From: an uncultured Holophagaceae bacterium | Lineage (GTDB): Bacteria; Acidobacteriota; Holophagae; Holophagales; Holophagaceae | Length of the DNA: 64,000 nt | Reading direction: 5' to 3' | Assembly: GCA_903857495.1 (NCBI GenBank) | Contig: CAIOFF010000042.1 | Coordinates: forward strand, 116,103 to 180,102 | Made by a program: the position numbers and the translations under genes | Notes under the pieces: generated by a model | Told to the model about the DNA's origin: nothing | Databases searched by the model: none | The model's input: only the letters and a program-made list of their open reading frames with translations | Part shown: positions 25,873 to 34,116 of the stretch, one piece after another | Numbering within the stretch: position 1 is the first letter of the stretch | Layout of the letters: every line of letters begins with the position of its first letter

Positions 25873-27123
25873 ATGAACCAGGGGAAAGCGGGGGCGGGGT
25901 CGGGGCGTGGAACGCCCTTGGAGGATCCTGCGCAAATCCAGCAGATCATGCTGGACTTGATCCAACTGGAGGTGGAATTCCCCATCAAGGTCGAGGGCAC
26001 TCACACCCTGCCCTACACCGCCCGGATCACCCACCTGGACACCAAGAAGGGGATGCTCCACCTCAAGCTCATCCGGCCGCTACCGCACGAGATGACGGCG
26101 GGGGCCCTCTTCGAGATGGTCTTCTCCGTGGGCGAGCAGCGGTTTGAGGCGCCCACGGTCTTCAACGGCCGGGAAGCCTACCTGCTCTACCAGTTCAGTC
26201 TTCCCGCTCAGATGGTTCCTTCGGACCGCCGCCGCCACAAGCGCTACCCCTTCCGCCCCCGGGAGAAGGCCTATGTGGTGGTCCAGGATGGGACAGTTCC
26301 CGGCCACGGCCTCTCGGGGCCCCTGGTGAACCTTTCCCTGGGCGGGCTGGCCTTCCGGGTGGACCGCGTGATGCGCCTCGATGACCACCTGCGCGTGACG
26401 CCAGGACCCGGCTTTTTCGAGCGGGGCAAGGCCTTCCCCATGCTCAAGATCCGCGACCTGCAAAAGCTTCCGGTCTTCGAGGCCCGCGGCATCCTGGCCA
26501 ATGCCTATGAGCGCGGTGGGGAGACCATCGTGGGCATCCAGTTCGGAGAGCTGGGGGAGAGCGAGCTGCGAGAACTGCAGGCTGTCCTCGATCTCCGCGA
26601 TCTCGTGCAGCGATCCACCCCCGGGCTGCCCGGGGACGCCCCCCGGGAGGCGAGCCCCCGCACTCCAGCCGAATCGAAGGGCCCCGCCGCGCGGGTCCCG
26701 CCAGCCGGCAGCCAGACCCCGGACGCCCTGCGCCAGCTGGGCCGACGCAGCACCCGGCTCCTGCTCGTGATGGGTCCCGGGCCCGAGCGCGAGCAGCTCT
26801 GCAGCGCCCTGGGCGCCCAAGGTTTCCTGCGCCTGGAGACCTCCGACCCCTTCGAGCAGGCCCTGGCGGACCTGCGCTCCGATCAGAGCAGCACGCTGCC
26901 CTTGGTGCTGCTCGAGCCCGGCCCGGCCGCTCACACCTCCCTGGAGGCTCTCCAGCTCCTCCAGCAAGAACTGGGTGAGCGGAAGGAGCTGCAGGTGGTG
27001 CTGCTCACCCAGGGCGAAGCGGCCCCTGACGCGCCGGACCCGATCCTCCCCACGCTGCCCTGGCCCGCGGCAGAGGATCCCAACTGGCCCCTCCTCCTGG
27101 ACGAGTTGGCAGGGCTACTCTAG
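25873..27123 (+). CDS. YcgR-like PilZ protein with receiver-like C-terminal domain
   Basis: A 416-residue protein. Residues ~25-105 are an N-terminal YcgR-like beta domain; ~110-230 form a PilZ domain with the c-di-GMP motifs RRRHKR and NLSLGGLAF (N/DxSxxG). After a Pro/Arg-rich linker (~235-285) comes a receiver-like fold (LLLVMGPGPEREQLCSALG, then LPLVLLEPGPAAHTSLEALQLL). In that fold the usual phospho-acceptor aspartate lines up with a glutamate (LLE). It would bind c-di-GMP and act on motility, pili or adhesion. It is 50 bp after ychF. Confidence 0.82.
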   Translation: MNQGKAGAGSGRGTPLEDPAQIQQIMLDLIQLEVEFPIKVEGTHTLPYTARITHLDTKKGMLHLKLIRPLPHEMTAGALFEMVFSVGEQRFEAPTVFNGREAYLLYQFSLPAQMVPSDRRRHKRYPFRPREKAYVVVQDGTVPGHGLSGPLVNLSLGGLAFRVDRVMRLDDHLRVTPGPGFFERGKAFPMLKIRDLQKLPVFEARGILANAYERGGETIVGIQFGELGESELRELQAVLDLRDLVQRSTPGLPGDAPREASPRTPAESKGPAARVPPAGSQTPDALRQLGRRSTRLLLVMGPGPEREQLCSALGAQGFLRLETSDPFEQALADLRSDQSSTLPLVLLEPGPAAHTSLEALQLLQQELGERKELQVVLLTQGEAAPDAPDPILPTLPWPAAEDPNWPLLLDELAGLL

Positions 27124-27170
27124 CCCCAACCCGGCCCCCCGCACTCGCATCGGGCGGAGCCTGCCGTTCG

Positions 27171-29201
27171 TCAGCCCCCCTGGAGCGGCGCCACCCGGAC
27201 GAGGTTGCCGCCGCCGTCCACCCGCTGAAGGCCGTCCTCGATCCGGTTGCCGCCCCGGAGGATGGGGTCGGCCGCGTCCTTGGCCAGGAGGATGCCGCCC
27301 CGGGCGTTGCGATGGACCACGCACTCCTCCAGGGTCACCTGGGAGTCCTCCAGCAGCAGCAGGCCTGTGTCCCGGCCCTCCTTCAGGGTGCAGCGCACCA
27401 GCAGCAGGCTGCCCCCGGGTTCCACCTGAACCCCGACGCCCGCATTGCTAGAGATCTCGCAGGTATCCAGCACCCCCTGGCCGCCCTCGGCGCAATCCAC
27501 GCCCAGGGACTTCCCTTCGGAAAATGCGCTGTTCCGGGCCTGGACCGTGGCCCCGTGGTGGATGAGCAGGCCGGAGCCGCCGTTGGCCTGCACGGTGCAG
27601 CCTTCCAGCGTGGCCAGCCCGCGGTCCATGACCGACAACCCGAAGCCGGCGTTGCCCACCAGACGACACTGGCGCAGCGCCACGTTGGCGCCCGCCAGCA
27701 CATGCACGCCGGCGCAGGCATGCCCCCCGATGTCGCAGTCCTCCAGCACCGCATGGCTCTGCTCCAGGGCCAGGAGTCCCGCGTAAGCACTGCCCATGAG
27801 CGTACAGCCGGTGAGCTGCGCCCTGGCGCTTCCCTCCAGCTCCACGGCCCCGCCCTCGCCCGCGAAAGCACAGCTGTCGGCCAGGACTTGTCCCCGGTGC
27901 CGCACCTTCAGGCCGACGCCGCCGTCGGGGCTCACGCGGCAGCCCCGGAGGGAGGCTTGCGCACCGGAGTCCACCCAAACCGATCCACCCAGGATCTCGC
28001 AGGCTTCGATCTGGGCATCGCCGCCCTCGACCTTGATGGCCACCTCCCCTGCGCCAGCGCGGACCGTGAGGCCGTGCAGGCTGACTCCGGCTGAGCGCAT
28101 CCGCAGGACAGGACCGGCCTGGCCCTCCAGGACCACCTCACCCAGCTCGCCCAGGGCCAGGATCGCCACGGCCTTGTCCACCACGACGGACTCCCGGTAG
28201 ACCCCCGGCAGCAGGATGATCTCCGTGCCGGGAAGGGCCTGACGCAGGGCCACCTTCAGGCTGAGGCACTGCCCCTGGCCCCCCTTGCCCACCCGGATCT
28301 GCTTGCCGGTGATGTCCCGGTCCCGGGGCGGCCGGCCTCCCTGGGCCTTGGCCTTTGAGGCTTCATGAGCCCCTTCCACGGGGCGCCCCAGGACCTCCCG
28401 GATCGCGGTTCCCAGGGCCTCAGCGTCGGGGTAGCGGTCTTCCGGGCGCTTCGCCAGGGCCCGCTCCACCACCGACAGGAGCCCCGGCGGCAGACCCTCC
28501 AGTTCACCGGGAAGGACCGGCTCGGGGGTGTGCAGCAGAATCCGGTTCAGCACACTGGTGGTGGTGTCCCCCTGGAAGGGCTTCCGCCCCCCGGTGAGAA
28601 CCTCGTAGAGGATCACTCCCAGGGCGAAGAGGTCCGAGCTGCAGGATGCCCGGCTCGTATCGAGATACTCGGGTGCCATGTAGCTCACCGTACCCATCCA
28701 GGTCCCGGCCTGGGTCAGGCCCGACGGACCCATCTGGGCCACGCCAAAGTCCATGAGCTTGGCATCGAGACGCTTGCCGTGCCGCGCGACCAGGATGTTG
28801 GCGGGCTTGATGTCCCGGTGGACCACACCCTGCTCGTGGGCGTAGCCGAGCCCCTCACAGACCTGCGCCAGCAGGCCCAGGAGCTCCACCTTCGGCGTCC
28901 GCCCCCCCAGGATGAGGGCCTCGAGATCCTCACCCTGGATGTATTCCATGGCCAGGTAGTGGACCGTCTCCTCCTCGCCAAACTCATAGACAGTCACGAT
29001 GTGGGGGTGGTTCAGGAGGGCTGCGGCCCGGGCCTCGCGCTCGAAGCGGGCCTCGGCTTCGTCCCCGAACTCGGAGCCCTCGGAGATCACCTTCAGGGCC
29101 ACTTCCCGACCCAACCTGGGGTCCCGGCCCAGGTAGACCTCCCCCATGGCGCCCTTGCCAAGGAGTCGGATGACTTCGAATTTTCCGAGACGATCCCGCA
29201 T
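27171..29201 (-). CDS. Ser/Thr protein kinase fused to a parallel beta-helix
   Basis: A 676-residue protein (a TTG start would add 10 residues). Residues ~8-270 are a Hanks-type kinase: glycine loop LLGKGAMGEVYLG, lysine in VALKVI, HRDIKPANIL catalytic loop, DFGVAQMG, and APEYLDTS. After a short linker, ~310-670 consist of repeating ~22-residue units (LEGCTVQANGGSGLLIHHGATVQARNS and similar), a right-handed parallel beta-helix as in NosD/pectate lyase-like proteins. No membrane helix is seen. Neither start has a strong Shine-Dalgarno. It is the last gene of the RsbVWU-HtpX run. Ligand or target of the beta-helix is unknown. Confidence 0.88.
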   Translation of the reverse strand: MRDRLGKFEVIRLLGKGAMGEVYLGRDPRLGREVALKVISEGSEFGDEAEARFEREARAAALLNHPHIVTVYEFGEEETVHYLAMEYIQGEDLEALILGGRTPKVELLGLLAQVCEGLGYAHEQGVVHRDIKPANILVARHGKRLDAKLMDFGVAQMGPSGLTQAGTWMGTVSYMAPEYLDTSRASCSSDLFALGVILYEVLTGGRKPFQGDTTTSVLNRILLHTPEPVLPGELEGLPPGLLSVVERALAKRPEDRYPDAEALGTAIREVLGRPVEGAHEASKAKAQGGRPPRDRDITGKQIRVGKGGQGQCLSLKVALRQALPGTEIILLPGVYRESVVVDKAVAILALGELGEVVLEGQAGPVLRMRSAGVSLHGLTVRAGAGEVAIKVEGGDAQIEACEILGGSVWVDSGAQASLRGCRVSPDGGVGLKVRHRGQVLADSCAFAGEGGAVELEGSARAQLTGCTLMGSAYAGLLALEQSHAVLEDCDIGGHACAGVHVLAGANVALRQCRLVGNAGFGLSVMDRGLATLEGCTVQANGGSGLLIHHGATVQARNSAFSEGKSLGVDCAEGGQGVLDTCEISSNAGVGVQVEPGGSLLLVRCTLKEGRDTGLLLLEDSQVTLEECVVHRNARGGILLAKDAADPILRGGNRIEDGLQRVDGGGNLVRVAPLQGG

Positions 29202-29249
29202 GGGGAGCGTATCGGCAGGAAATCTGGACAATTCAATCCAGGCGACGTC

Positions 29250-30089
29250 TTACCGGGCCTCGATGGGCATGTGCCGCAGCCGCTCCACCCGCTCGGCCAT
29301 GGGCGGGTGGGTGGAGAACAGGCTCATGAGGCCTCCCGCGCTGAGCGGGTTGACGATCATCATGTGGGCCGTGGCGGGCTCGGCGGACTGCATGGGCAGC
29401 TGCTGGTTATAGGAATGCAGGCGCTCCAGGGCCGAGGCCAGCATGTCCGGGCGGCCCGTCAGGTGGGCGCTGTAGTCGTCGGCCAGGTATTCCCGGGACC
29501 GGCTCACGGCCATCTGCAGCAGGATGGCCGCAATGGGTCCGAGGATCATGATGGCGATGCCCGCCAGGGGGTTCGAGCGGCCCTCCTCGTCCCGGGGGCT
29601 GAACCAGAAGGCCATGCGGGACAGGAACATGATGGCCTGGGCCAGGACTGCCGCCAGGCTGCCGATGAGGATGTCCCGGTGCTTGACGTGGCCCAGCTCG
29701 TGGCCAATGACCGCCTCCAGCTCCGGGCGGCTGAGCACGCGCATGATCCCCTCGGTGACGGCGACCACGGCATGCTCCGGGTTGCGCCCGGTGGCGAAGG
29801 CGTTGGGCGTGTCCTCGGGGATGATGGCGATGCGGGGCATGGGCAGCCCGGCCCGCTGGGCGAGGTTGGCCACGATGGCGTGCAGCTCCGGCGCCTCGGC
29901 CTGGCTCACAGGCTGGGCGCCGTAGCTGGCCAGGACGATCTTGTCCGAGAAGAAGTAGCTGACGCCGTTCAGGATCAGACCGACGGCCAGGGCTAGCACC
30001 ATGCCGGACTGGCCCCCCAGCTGATCCCCGATCAGGACCAGCAGCCCGGTCATGGCCACGATGAGAAGCAAGGTCTTCGCCTGATTCAT
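29250..30089 (-). CDS. htpX: Membrane metalloprotease HtpX
   Basis: A 279-residue M48B zinc protease with four hydrophobic segments (two at ~5-45, two at ~145-190). The zinc motif HELGHVKHRD (HExxH, ~130) and the third ligand glutamate region SREYLADDYSAHLTG (~205) are intact. HtpX degrades misfolded inner-membrane proteins and cooperates with FtsH. It lies between the RsbU-like phosphatase (34-bp gap) and the kinase (48-bp gap) on the same strand. Confidence 0.94.
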   Translation of the reverse strand: MNQAKTLLLIVAMTGLLVLIGDQLGGQSGMVLALAVGLILNGVSYFFSDKIVLASYGAQPVSQAEAPELHAIVANLAQRAGLPMPRIAIIPEDTPNAFATGRNPEHAVVAVTEGIMRVLSRPELEAVIGHELGHVKHRDILIGSLAAVLAQAIMFLSRMAFWFSPRDEEGRSNPLAGIAIMILGPIAAILLQMAVSRSREYLADDYSAHLTGRPDMLASALERLHSYNQQLPMQSAEPATAHMMIVNPLSAGGLMSLFSTHPPMAERVERLRHMPIEAR

Positions 30090-30123
30090 GAAGCGACCTC
30101 CTGGTTCCAGGATACAAAGGGGC

Positions 30124-31704
30124 TCAAGCGCCCATCCGTTTGATGACCACCAGCGTCACGTCGTCCCGGAACCGACCCTCGCCCAGGTGCTGGAAGGCGC
30201 AGACCAGCAGGGCCTCGAACAGCTCGTCCGCCCCCGCCTGCGGGCGGCTCCGCACCACGTCGGCCAGGGGCCCATCCCCCAGGTCCTCGCCGGCGGGGTC
30301 TTCGGCTTCCACGATGCCGTCGGTGAAGATCACCAGCACATCCCCGGGCTCCATGTGGGCATGGCCCTCGGTGAAAGACACGCCCGGCAGCAGGCCAACC
30401 ATGGGCCCCGTGGGAGAGAGCCGCGCCACCTCGCCGTCGGCCCGCACCAGCAGCGGCGGGTTGTGCCCGCCGTTCACGTAGCGGAGGTCGCCATTCAGGG
30501 GATTGAGACTCCCTGCGAACAGGGTGGTGTAGCGGTTCCGGTCCCGGACATCATTCATGCGGCGGTTGACCCGCTCGGCCAGGTGGCCCCAGTTCCGCAC
30601 CCGCTGATCCGCCATGGCCCGCAGGAAGGCGGACAGCTGCGTCATCATCAGCGAGGCGGGCAGACCCTTGCCCGAGATGTCGCCAACCGCAAGGTGCAGG
30701 CGGGCCCCGTGAGCCTCGTCCTGGGCCATCCAGAGGTCGTAGAGATCGCCACCCACGGCCTGATAGGGCAGGTTCGCCGCCGCGCACTGCCAGCCCTCGG
30801 GCTCTGGCAGGGCCTTCGGCAGAATGCTCCGTTGGATGTTTCGCGCCAGCTCCAGATCCTTTTCCATGCGCTCGGACTGGATGCGCTGCTCGCGCAGCTC
30901 CAGGCTGGACAGCTGGGAGGAGGTCAGGTTGAGCAGCGTGTGGAGGAACATGAGGTCGTCCTCCGACAGCTGGCCCACGGCGGGCTCCGCCACGTAGGCG
31001 AAACCGTGGCTATGGTTCTGATCCAGCAGCTCGATGGCATGCACCAGCGAGCGGGCCTGCAGGAGCTCGTTCAGAAGCTCTCCATCCAGGTATTGAGGGA
31101 GCACGCCCAGGCCCTTGGCCAGGACCACCTGACCCTGGGCATCCACCACCAGCAGGCGCATGATGCGGAACTCGCCCATCAGGGTGTTGGCCATGAGGCG
31201 GATGAGGTCGCGGCCCGTCTCCACCTCGCCCAGGTTCCGGGTGAGTTCGAAGACGGTGTTCAGCCGGGAGAGCTGCAGCGCCAGGGTCTGGTTCTGGGAG
31301 CTCCGCACGGCCTCAGCCCGCCGCCAGGCCAGCAGGGGCGCACTGATGGTCAGCAGCAACGGCACCGCATCCGGCAGGGTCTCCGCGCGCAGCACGAGGT
31401 GGCCGTAGCGCTCGTCGCCGTATTGCCAGGGCCGCACTTCCCAGCCTTCCCCCGGATGGGTGGGGAATGCCGGTGCCGTTCCCCGGAGGAAGAGCCACTT
31501 CCCGCCATCCCACAGCCCGCCGTGCCGGGCCTTGGCGATGCCCATGGCCGTGGTGCCCACCAAGTGGACCAGGTCCTCCTCGCTGCCCTGATCAGGGAAG
31601 GTCTCCAGGAAGTCGATGAGGGGCAGCAGCTCCTGCGCCCCCTCGGGAATCTTCAGCGCCAGTTGGCGGAGGCGGTCGAAGGGATGGCTCTGCATCGCAG
31701 TCAA
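30124..31704 (-). CDS. RsbU-like PP2C (SpoIIE) phosphatase with GAF-type sensor
   Basis: A 526-residue protein. Residues ~1-130 are of no clear family; ~145-290 look like a GAF-type sensor (TRNLGEVETGRDLIRLMANTLMGEF). A coiled-coil (SERMEKDLELARNIQRSILPK, ~295-315) leads to a SpoIIE phosphatase domain with metal aspartates in AVGGDLYDL, GDISGKGLPA, FTDGIVEAED and the C-terminal DDVTLVVIK. It would dephosphorylate the adjacent STAS protein to control partner switching. The start lies 10 bases after the anti-sigma gene. Confidence 0.93.
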   Translation of the reverse strand: MTAMQSHPFDRLRQLALKIPEGAQELLPLIDFLETFPDQGSEEDLVHLVGTTAMGIAKARHGGLWDGGKWLFLRGTAPAFPTHPGEGWEVRPWQYGDERYGHLVLRAETLPDAVPLLLTISAPLLAWRRAEAVRSSQNQTLALQLSRLNTVFELTRNLGEVETGRDLIRLMANTLMGEFRIMRLLVVDAQGQVVLAKGLGVLPQYLDGELLNELLQARSLVHAIELLDQNHSHGFAYVAEPAVGQLSEDDLMFLHTLLNLTSSQLSSLELREQRIQSERMEKDLELARNIQRSILPKALPEPEGWQCAAANLPYQAVGGDLYDLWMAQDEAHGARLHLAVGDISGKGLPASLMMTQLSAFLRAMADQRVRNWGHLAERVNRRMNDVRDRNRYTTLFAGSLNPLNGDLRYVNGGHNPPLLVRADGEVARLSPTGPMVGLLPGVSFTEGHAHMEPGDVLVIFTDGIVEAEDPAGEDLGDGPLADVVRSRPQAGADELFEALLVCAFQHLGEGRFRDDVTLVVIKRMGA

Positions 31705-31714
31705 ACCGGGCGGT

Positions 31715-32152
31715 TCAGCTGATCTTCTTGATCAGGCAGCACTCGTTGCGGCCGGAGACTTCATCCGCCTTGAACTGGACTTCGTCCATGAACCGGCTCA
31801 TGAGCAGCAGGCCGAGGCCGCCCTTCCGGGGATGCTTGATGTACTCCTTGGGGTCCGGCAGCACCAACTGGTCGCTGCGAATGCCCTGGCCGGTGTGCCA
31901 GATGTGGATCTCCAGGGCCTGCTCGGTGAAGCGCAGCTCCAGCTCCACGCTGTGCTCACCCTCGCCCCGGTAGGCATGGAGGATCACATTGGTGACGGCC
32001 TCGTCCACGGCGATGCTCACCTTGGCCGCGGTGGCGTCATCCAGGCCCGCCACCAGCGAAGCGCGCTTGGCCAGACCGGTCACCAGGTTGAGGTAGCGAG
32101 TCTGGCTCGGGATCACGAGCCGGAACTGGGCATGGTCCACTTTCGCAGCCAC
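31715..32152 (-). CDS. RsbW-like anti-sigma factor / serine kinase
   Basis: A 145-residue single GHKL ATPase. The N box is VDEAVTNVILHAY (~50-62) and the glycine-rich box GGLGLLLMSRFMDEV (~115-130), as in RsbW/SpoIIAB. It would bind a sigma factor or output protein and phosphorylate the STAS antagonist. The start is taken as GTG at 32152, with GGAAGG seven bases upstream inside the preceding gene's last codons. No sigma factor gene is visible nearby, so the output is unknown. Confidence 0.88.
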   Translation of the reverse strand: MAAKVDHAQFRLVIPSQTRYLNLVTGLAKRASLVAGLDDATAAKVSIAVDEAVTNVILHAYRGEGEHSVELELRFTEQALEIHIWHTGQGIRSDQLVLPDPKEYIKHPRKGGLGLLLMSRFMDEVQFKADEVSGRNECCLIKKIS

Positions 32153-32154
32153 GA

Positions 32155-32514
32155 TCAGGCCTTCCGCTCCGGGGCGACCGCGGCCAGGGCCTGGTCTTCC
32201 TCGGGAAACACCCGGTAAAGCTGGGTGAAGCCGAGGGTGTCGAAGATGGCGAAGACATTCTCCTGGAGGTTGGAGAGCAGGATGTCGCCGTCGTTCTCCC
32301 GCACCGTCTCGATGAGGCCCATGATGGCCCCCAGCCCGGCTGAGCTGATGTAGTTGAGGTCCTTGCAGTTCAAGAGGATCTTGTAGCGCCCCTGCTGGAC
32401 CTGGCCCTCGAGGGCCTCCTCGAATTCCCGGACGGTGTGGGCGTTGATGAATCCCGCGGGAAGGATCACCGCCACGTCGCCGATGTGCCTGACCGCGATG
32501 GAAAGATCCGCCAT
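32155..32514 (-). CDS. STAS-domain anti-anti-sigma factor (RsbV-like)
   Basis: A 119-residue STAS domain, usual length. The phosphorylatable serine lies in LNCKDLNYISSAGLGAI (~54-70), the SpoIIAA-like helix start. It would bind the RsbW-like kinase when unphosphorylated. ATG at 32514 has GGAG seven bases upstream. It is the first gene of the RsbV-W-U-HtpX-kinase run; a good promoter candidate sits just upstream. Confidence 0.9.
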   Translation of the reverse strand: MADLSIAVRHIGDVAVILPAGFINAHTVREFEEALEGQVQQGRYKILLNCKDLNYISSAGLGAIMGLIETVRENDGDILLSNLQENVFAIFDTLGFTQLYRVFPEEDQALAAVAPERKA

Positions 32515-32539
32515 TCGAAAACTCCAAGGAACTTCGGCC

Positions 32540-32568
32540 ATCCTAGCGGTTCCTCCCGCACCTGTCCA
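32540..32568 (-). promoter_or_regulatory. Promoter candidate for the partner-switching operon
   Basis: On the minus strand TGGACA (32563-32568), a 17-bp spacer, then TAGGAT (32540-32545), a housekeeping-type promoter 25 bp upstream of the STAS start codon. The matches are 5/6 and 4/6 to TTGACA/TATAAT. Activity is untested. Confidence 0.5.
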
Positions 32569-32675
32569 AGCATTCAAAAGCCTTTCCGGTGGATGCTGTT
32601 GGCTGTCCAGGTGCCTCAGGCAGCTTCTGCGGAGTGCTTCGGCTACCCTTGAGGTCAACCCATGCCGAGGCCCCC

Positions 32676-33704
32676 ATGAGCGATGCCCGCCCTGCGGACC
32701 AGCAACAGAGCGATGCCCTCCGCAGCAGACTGGACGCCTGGCTGGAGCGGCAGCGTCAGGCCATCCTGGAGGAGGCGACGGCTGCCTGGCAGGGCGCCCT
32801 GTCCCGGCTCCAGCCTGACGAGGCCCTGCTCACGGAGCTGGCCCGAGAAGCCGCCCCGCCCGCACCGGCCCTGAACCCCCTCCTAGTAGAGCATCGGCTG
32901 GCGGCTGCCTTGGACCTGGTGGAATGCGCCACCAGCCAGGGGGACCTGCTGCGACGGCTGCTGGAGGCCCTGGCCCCGCTCGCCCCTCGCTCCGCCCTGT
33001 TCATCCTCAGACAGGGTCAGCCCTTCCTTTATTCCCAGCGGGGCTTCGGGGACCAGGCCGCCGCCAAGGCGGGCGGGGTGGCCCCGACGCCAGAACTGGA
33101 GGACCTGATCCAGGGACAGAGCCCCTCGCTCCGCCACCGGGGCCCCGGCTACACCGCCCTGGTCAGCCCCCTCAGCGAGTTCGAAGCGGCCGACATCGCC
33201 ATCTTCCCCCTCAGGCACCGAAGAAAGACCGTGGCCCTGCTCCTGGTGGACAGCGACCTCCTCCCGCGCCTGCCCCATCCCGAGCTGGTCCGGGCCCTGG
33301 TCCTGGCCACCTCGGCCCTGCTGGCCTCCCTGGCGGCCGGCAAGGAAGAGGAGCCCAAGGCCGTCACACAACCACCGGCGCCGGCCCCCCTCCAGGACCC
33401 ACCGGCCGCGCCGACAGCCGCGCCCTCCACCGACCTGGACCCGCAGACCCGGGCGGCGGCGGAACGCCTGGCCCGGGTCCTCGCCGAGGATCTCGAGCTC
33501 TACTTCCCGGCCCAGGTGGCCCAGGCCCGCAGCCAGGGGGACCTCTACTCGCTGCTGCGGAACGAGCTGGACCGCAGCCGGGCCACCTTTGTGGAGCGTT
33601 TCGGTGAGGACATTGAAAATAATTACCGCATTTTTACCACCACCCTTATCCACCAACTCTGTAATGACGATGCCAGCAGGCTTGGACCCGCGCCCTGGGC
33701 CTGA
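32676..33704 (+). CDS. Hypothetical protein with GAF-like region
   Basis: A 342-residue protein. Residues ~70-215 look like a degenerate GAF domain (VECATSQGDLLRRLLEALAPLAPRSALFILRQG, then ADIAIFPLRHRRKTVALLLVDS). A Pro/Ala-rich linker (~225-255) leads to a helical C-terminus (AERLARVLAEDLELYFP, DLYSLLRNELDRSRATF). No catalytic motif is seen. It is divergent from the RsbVWU unit, so it might be a sensor in the same network; that is inference. The ATG at 32676 has only a weak GAGG upstream. Confidence 0.65.
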   Translation: MSDARPADQQQSDALRSRLDAWLERQRQAILEEATAAWQGALSRLQPDEALLTELAREAAPPAPALNPLLVEHRLAAALDLVECATSQGDLLRRLLEALAPLAPRSALFILRQGQPFLYSQRGFGDQAAAKAGGVAPTPELEDLIQGQSPSLRHRGPGYTALVSPLSEFEAADIAIFPLRHRRKTVALLLVDSDLLPRLPHPELVRALVLATSALLASLAAGKEEEPKAVTQPPAPAPLQDPPAAPTAAPSTDLDPQTRAAAERLARVLAEDLELYFPAQVAQARSQGDLYSLLRNELDRSRATFVERFGEDIENNYRIFTTTLIHQLCNDDASRLGPAPWA

Positions 33705-33785
33705 GTCCGGCCGGCGCCACCGGGTGACAACCCTGGTGGTCCCTGGTATAACCATGTTCTTTTGGGTTTGAACGAGGACATGGGC

Positions 33786-34082
33786 ATGGCAAATCTTGGC
33801 AAGAAGTACACCTGCTTCCAGTGCGCGGCGAAGTTCTATGACTTCGACAAGCCGGAGGCTCTCTGTCCCAAGTGCGGGGCCAATCAGAAGGCGGCGCCTG
33901 CCAAACCCAAGGCCGTCAAGAAAGAAAAGAGCGTCCACGTGATCGAGGACGACTTCACGCCCGAGCCGGAAGCCGAGAACCTCGAAGAGACCTTCACCGA
34001 GAGCGGAGTGGCCATCGAGCGCGGGGGCCGCGGCGAAGGCTTCGATCCCGGCGACCTGCGCATGGACGACTACGACGAGTAG
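33786..34082 (+). CDS. FYDLN-acid family zinc-ribbon protein
   Basis: A 98-residue protein of the TIGR02300-type FYDLN_acid family. The N-terminus NLGKKYTCFQCAAKFYDFDKPEALCPKCG holds two CxxC pairs for a zinc ribbon and the name-giving FYD motif (here FYDFDKP). The remainder is acidic and disordered (IEDDFTPEPEAENLEE and DLRMDDYDE). The function of this family is not known. ATG at 33786 is chosen for the conserved MANLGKK start, with GAGGA upstream. Confidence 0.88.
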   Translation: MANLGKKYTCFQCAAKFYDFDKPEALCPKCGANQKAAPAKPKAVKKEKSVHVIEDDFTPEPEAENLEETFTESGVAIERGGRGEGFDPGDLRMDDYDE

Positions 34083-34116
34083 GCGCATCCCAGCCAGCGA
34101 TGAGCATACTGATTCG

